Below, piece by piece: positions 62,038 to 64,000 of a stretch of DNA of 64,000 nucleotides. Origin of the DNA: Clostridia bacterium (GTDB lineage Bacteria; Bacillota; Clostridia; Oscillospirales; Acutalibacteraceae). Each line of letters opens with the position of its first letter. Within the stretch, counting starts at the first letter, position 1. Location: positions 25,004-89,003 of the forward strand of contig JAFUPA010000031.1 of assembly GCA_017481575.1 (NCBI GenBank), read 5' to 3'. The translations under genes were made by a program, and so were the position numbers. Below the pieces are notes generated by a model. It was not told the DNA's origin, did no database searches, and saw only the letters and a list, made by a program, of their open reading frames with translations.

Positions 62038-62100
62038 TTTGTAATGAATAGATTATTATAATAAAAAATAATTTTATAAATTTATAAAGGAGTATGTTTT

Positions 62101-62331
62101 ATGTCAACTTTTGAAAAATTGCAGGAAATCATTGCAGAACAGCTTGAACTTGACCAGGACAAAATCACTTATGAAAGCCACATTCTTGACGACCTCGGCG
62201 CAGACAGCCTTGATGTTGTTGACCTCGTTATGAGCGTTGAGGACGAGTTTGAAGTTGAAGTACCCGACGAGGCACTTGAAAACATCCGTACAGTCGAAGA
62301 AATGGTTAAATATATTGAGGAGCACATCTAA
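62101..62331 (+). CDS. acpP: Acyl carrier protein
   Basis: 76 aa from the ATG at 62101 behind AAAGGAG. The pantetheine attachment site is the Ser in DLGADSLDVVDLVMSVEDEF. Carries acyl chains in fatty acid synthesis. The acidic four-helix pattern and length are typical. No other fab gene is nearby; proS follows 51 bases later. Confidence 0.97.
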   Translation: MSTFEKLQEIIAEQLELDQDKITYESHILDDLGADSLDVVDLVMSVEDEFEVEVPDEALENIRTVEEMVKYIEEHI

Positions 62332-62382
62332 AAATCCTCACGGCGGCACACCCGTCAAATTGAAAGGCAGGAAAATTACAAA

Positions 62383-63819
62383 ATGGCACAACAGAAAAAA
62401 ATGGTTGAAGAAATCACTTCCATGGAAGAGAATTTCGCTAAATGGTATACAGACGTTGTTAAGAAAGCAGAGCTTATCGAGTACACAAGCGTTAAGGGCT
62501 GTATGGTTATAAGACCTTACGGCTATGCTATCTGGGAGAACATTCAGCACACACTTGACACAATGTTTAAGAAAACAGGTCACGAAAATGTGTGTATGCC
62601 GATGTTTATTCCCGAGAGCCTTCTTAACAAGGAGAAGGACCACGTTGAGGGCTTCGCTCCCGAGGTTGCATGGGTAACTCACGGCGGTAACGAGAAGCTC
62701 GAAGAGCGTCTTTGCGTAAGACCTACTTCAGAGACTCTTTTCTGCGAGCATTACGCAAACATCATCCACTCCTACCGTGACCTTCCCAAGCTTTACAACC
62801 AGTGGGTAAGCGTTGTCCGTTGGGAAAAGACAACACGTCCCTTCCTTCGTTCAAGAGAGTTTCTCTGGCAGGAGGGTCATACAATCCACGCTACAAGCGA
62901 GGAGGCACAGGAAGAAACAATCCGTATGCTTAATGTTTACGCTGATTTCTGCGAGAAGTATCTTGCAATGCCTGTTGTTAAGGGTGTTAAGACAGAGAAA
63001 GAGCGTTTTGCTGGTGCTGAAGATACATACACAATCGAGGCTCTTATGCACGACGGTAAGGCTCTTCAGAGTGCAACATCTCACTTCTTCGGTGACGGCT
63101 TTGCAAAGGCATTCAACATCCTTTACAGCGGCAAGGACAACAAGCAGCATCACCCGTTCCAGACATCTTGGGGTTGCACAACACGTCTTATCGGTGCAAT
63201 CATTATGACTCACGGTGACGACAACGGTCTTGTACTTCCCCCGCACGTTGCTCCCATACAGATGGTTATTATCCCCATCGCCGCACACAAGGAGGGCGTT
63301 CTTGACAAGGCTAACGAGCTTTATAACAAGCTTTCTGACGTTTGCCGAGTTAAGCTTGACGACAGCGACAACAGCCCCGGCTGGAAGTTTGCTGAATATG
63401 AGATGAAGGGTGTGCCCCTCCGTCTTGAAATCGGCCCGAAGGACATCGAAAAGAACCAGTGCGTTATCGTAAGACGTGACAGCGGCGAAAAGATTTTTGT
63501 TTCGCTCGACGAGCTCGAAACAAAGATTCCCGAGCTTCTTCAGGCTGTTCACGATGGTCTTTATCAGAAGGCTTACGACCGCAGAGCAAGCATGACCTTT
63601 ACAGCAAAGGATTTTGCAGAGCTCAAGGACATTGCAGACAACAAGCCCGGCTTTATCAAGGCTATGTGGTGCGGTGACCGTGCTTGTGAGGACAAGCTCA
63701 AGGAAGAGGCAGGCGTTACATCACGCTGTATCCCCTTTGAGCAGGAAACACTCGCAGACACCTGCGTTTGCTGTGGCAAGCCCGCAACAAAAATGCTTTA
63801 CTGGGGCAAGGCTTATTAA
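62383..63819 (+). CDS. proS: Prolyl-tRNA synthetase, archaeal/eukaryotic-like type
   Basis: 478 aa from the ATG at 62383 behind AAGGCAGG. Class II motifs: motif 2 around [20 protein letters not shown] (about 145-165), motif 3 with [17 protein letters not shown]. The anticodon-binding domain follows (about 285-390), and the C-terminus carries four Cys in CGDRACEDK and CVCCGKPA, a zinc-binding end typical of the short archaeal-like form that lacks the bacterial editing insertion. Ends with MLYWGKAY, a known C-terminal signature. Confidence 0.97.
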   Translation: MAQQKKMVEEITSMEENFAKWYTDVVKKAELIEYTSVKGCMVIRPYGYAIWENIQHTLDTMFKKTGHENVCMPMFIPESLLNKEKDHVEGFAPEVAWVTHGGNEKLEERLCVRPTSETLFCEHYANIIHSYRDLPKLYNQWVSVVRWEKTTRPFLRSREFLWQEGHTIHATSEEAQEETIRMLNVYADFCEKYLAMPVVKGVKTEKERFAGAEDTYTIEALMHDGKALQSATSHFFGDGFAKAFNILYSGKDNKQHHPFQTSWGCTTRLIGAIIMTHGDDNGLVLPPHVAPIQMVIIPIAAHKEGVLDKANELYNKLSDVCRVKLDDSDNSPGWKFAEYEMKGVPLRLEIGPKDIEKNQCVIVRRDSGEKIFVSLDELETKIPELLQAVHDGLYQKAYDRRASMTFTAKDFAELKDIADNKPGFIKAMWCGDRACEDKLKEEAGVTSRCIPFEQETLADTCVCCGKPATKMLYWGKAY

Positions 63820-63825
63820 AAAACA

Positions 63826-63857
63826 AAAGGCTGTATCCTCACAGATACGGCCTTTTT
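63826..63857 (+). terminator. Terminator after proS
   Basis: AAAGGCTGTATC pairs with GATACGGCCTTT around a short loop, followed by T-rich sequence. Confidence 0.87.
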
Positions 63858-63874
63858 TATTTGTCTGGCAACGG

Positions 63875-64000
63875 ATGAAAACCCCCGGTTCTACCGGGGG
63901 AAAAAGAACGCTTTAGTAAAAAAAGAAAGCACCACGCAAATGAGTGGTGTAAAAAATAATAACCTCCTAGTATAATAGAAGCGGTTTGGCGACTGCATTA
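63875..64000. mobile_element. Possible left end of an IS200/IS605-type element (cut by window)
   Basis: After the proS terminator lie two subterminal hairpins: CCCCCGGT-TCT-ACCGGGGG (63882-63900) and CACCAC-N8-GTGGTG (63930-63949). A -10-like TATAAT (63971-63976) follows. Hairpins of this kind mark ends of single-strand-transposing IS200/IS605 elements. The transposase gene would lie beyond the window, so this is a guess from layout. Confidence 0.35.

Noticed and set aside
61675-62100. Chromosomal origin oriC
   Set aside because: The TTTTCCAC repeats resemble DnaA boxes, but no dnaA, dnaN or rpmH lies nearby; kept only as an open question in the findings.
1-64000. tRNA or rRNA genes
   Set aside because: No T-arm, anticodon-stem or rRNA pattern was found by eye; a tRNA search program would settle it.

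Overview
The window looks like chromosomal DNA of an anaerobic, probably gut-dwelling Clostridia bacterium of the Oscillospiraceae/Ruminococcaceae type. The evidence is: strong GGAGG ribosome binding sites, a T-box and FMN and SAM-I riboswitches, dockerin modules on secreted proteins, a SpoIVFA/SpoIVFB-like pair that suggests sporulation ancestry, and many short dispersed palindromic repeats. No rRNA, tRNA or CRISPR array was seen. Both window edges cut features: a GGGtGRT-family gene on the left and a possible IS200/IS605-type end on the right.

Layout. 1-1.8 kb: an Fe-S scaffold-like protein and a GGGtGRT protein. 1.8-7.5 kb: an intramembrane-sensing two-component system and its FtsX-type ABC transporter, with a 277-bp MITE-like element in the transporter leader. 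7.5-16.3 kb: a membrane protein, an rRNA methyltransferase, FMN riboswitch-ribU, SAM-I riboswitch-metK, a HAD hydrolase and mfd. 16.3-24.4 kb: a repeat-rich gap, a large secreted two-domain phosphoesterase, rmuC, a peptide-binding lipoprotein and a VanZ protein. 24.4-26.9 kb: metY-metA under a Met-specific T-box. 26.9-33.2 kb: two large secreted dockerin proteins. 33.2-42.1 kb: the arginine operon argG-argH-argF-carA-carB. 42.1-50.3 kb: a repeat-rich gap, a beta-helix protein, a DUF6056-like membrane protein, a second two-component system and a barstar. 50.4-64 kb: a YwlE-RimI fusion with tsaD, an MFS transporter, the SpoIVFA/FB-like pair, a B12-type radical SAM protein, an acetyltransferase-like membrane protein, polA, dusB, acpP and proS.

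Working together. Methionine supply has two RNA sensors: SAM-I on metK and a tRNA-Met T-box on metY-metA. MetA carries Glu111, which predicts acetyl-CoA use and fits MetY as an O-acetylhomoserine sulfhydrylase. The arginine genes form one run behind an ARG-box-like operator, but the last two are unusual. CarA has Gln in place of the amidotransferase His, and CarB is fused in frame to a DapF-like domain whose first catalytic Cys is Ala.

Most unusual points: (1) the altered CarA plus the CarB-DapF fusion; (2) a protein-arginine-phosphatase-like domain fused to RimI, overlapping tsaD; (3) a symmetric non-coding array upstream of acpP, in which two identical dyads flank four TTTTCCAC repeats; (4) arrays of perfect mini-hairpins joined by constant linkers (ATTTCAT or GCTAAATT); (5) a shared amphipathic C-terminal tail on two secreted proteins.
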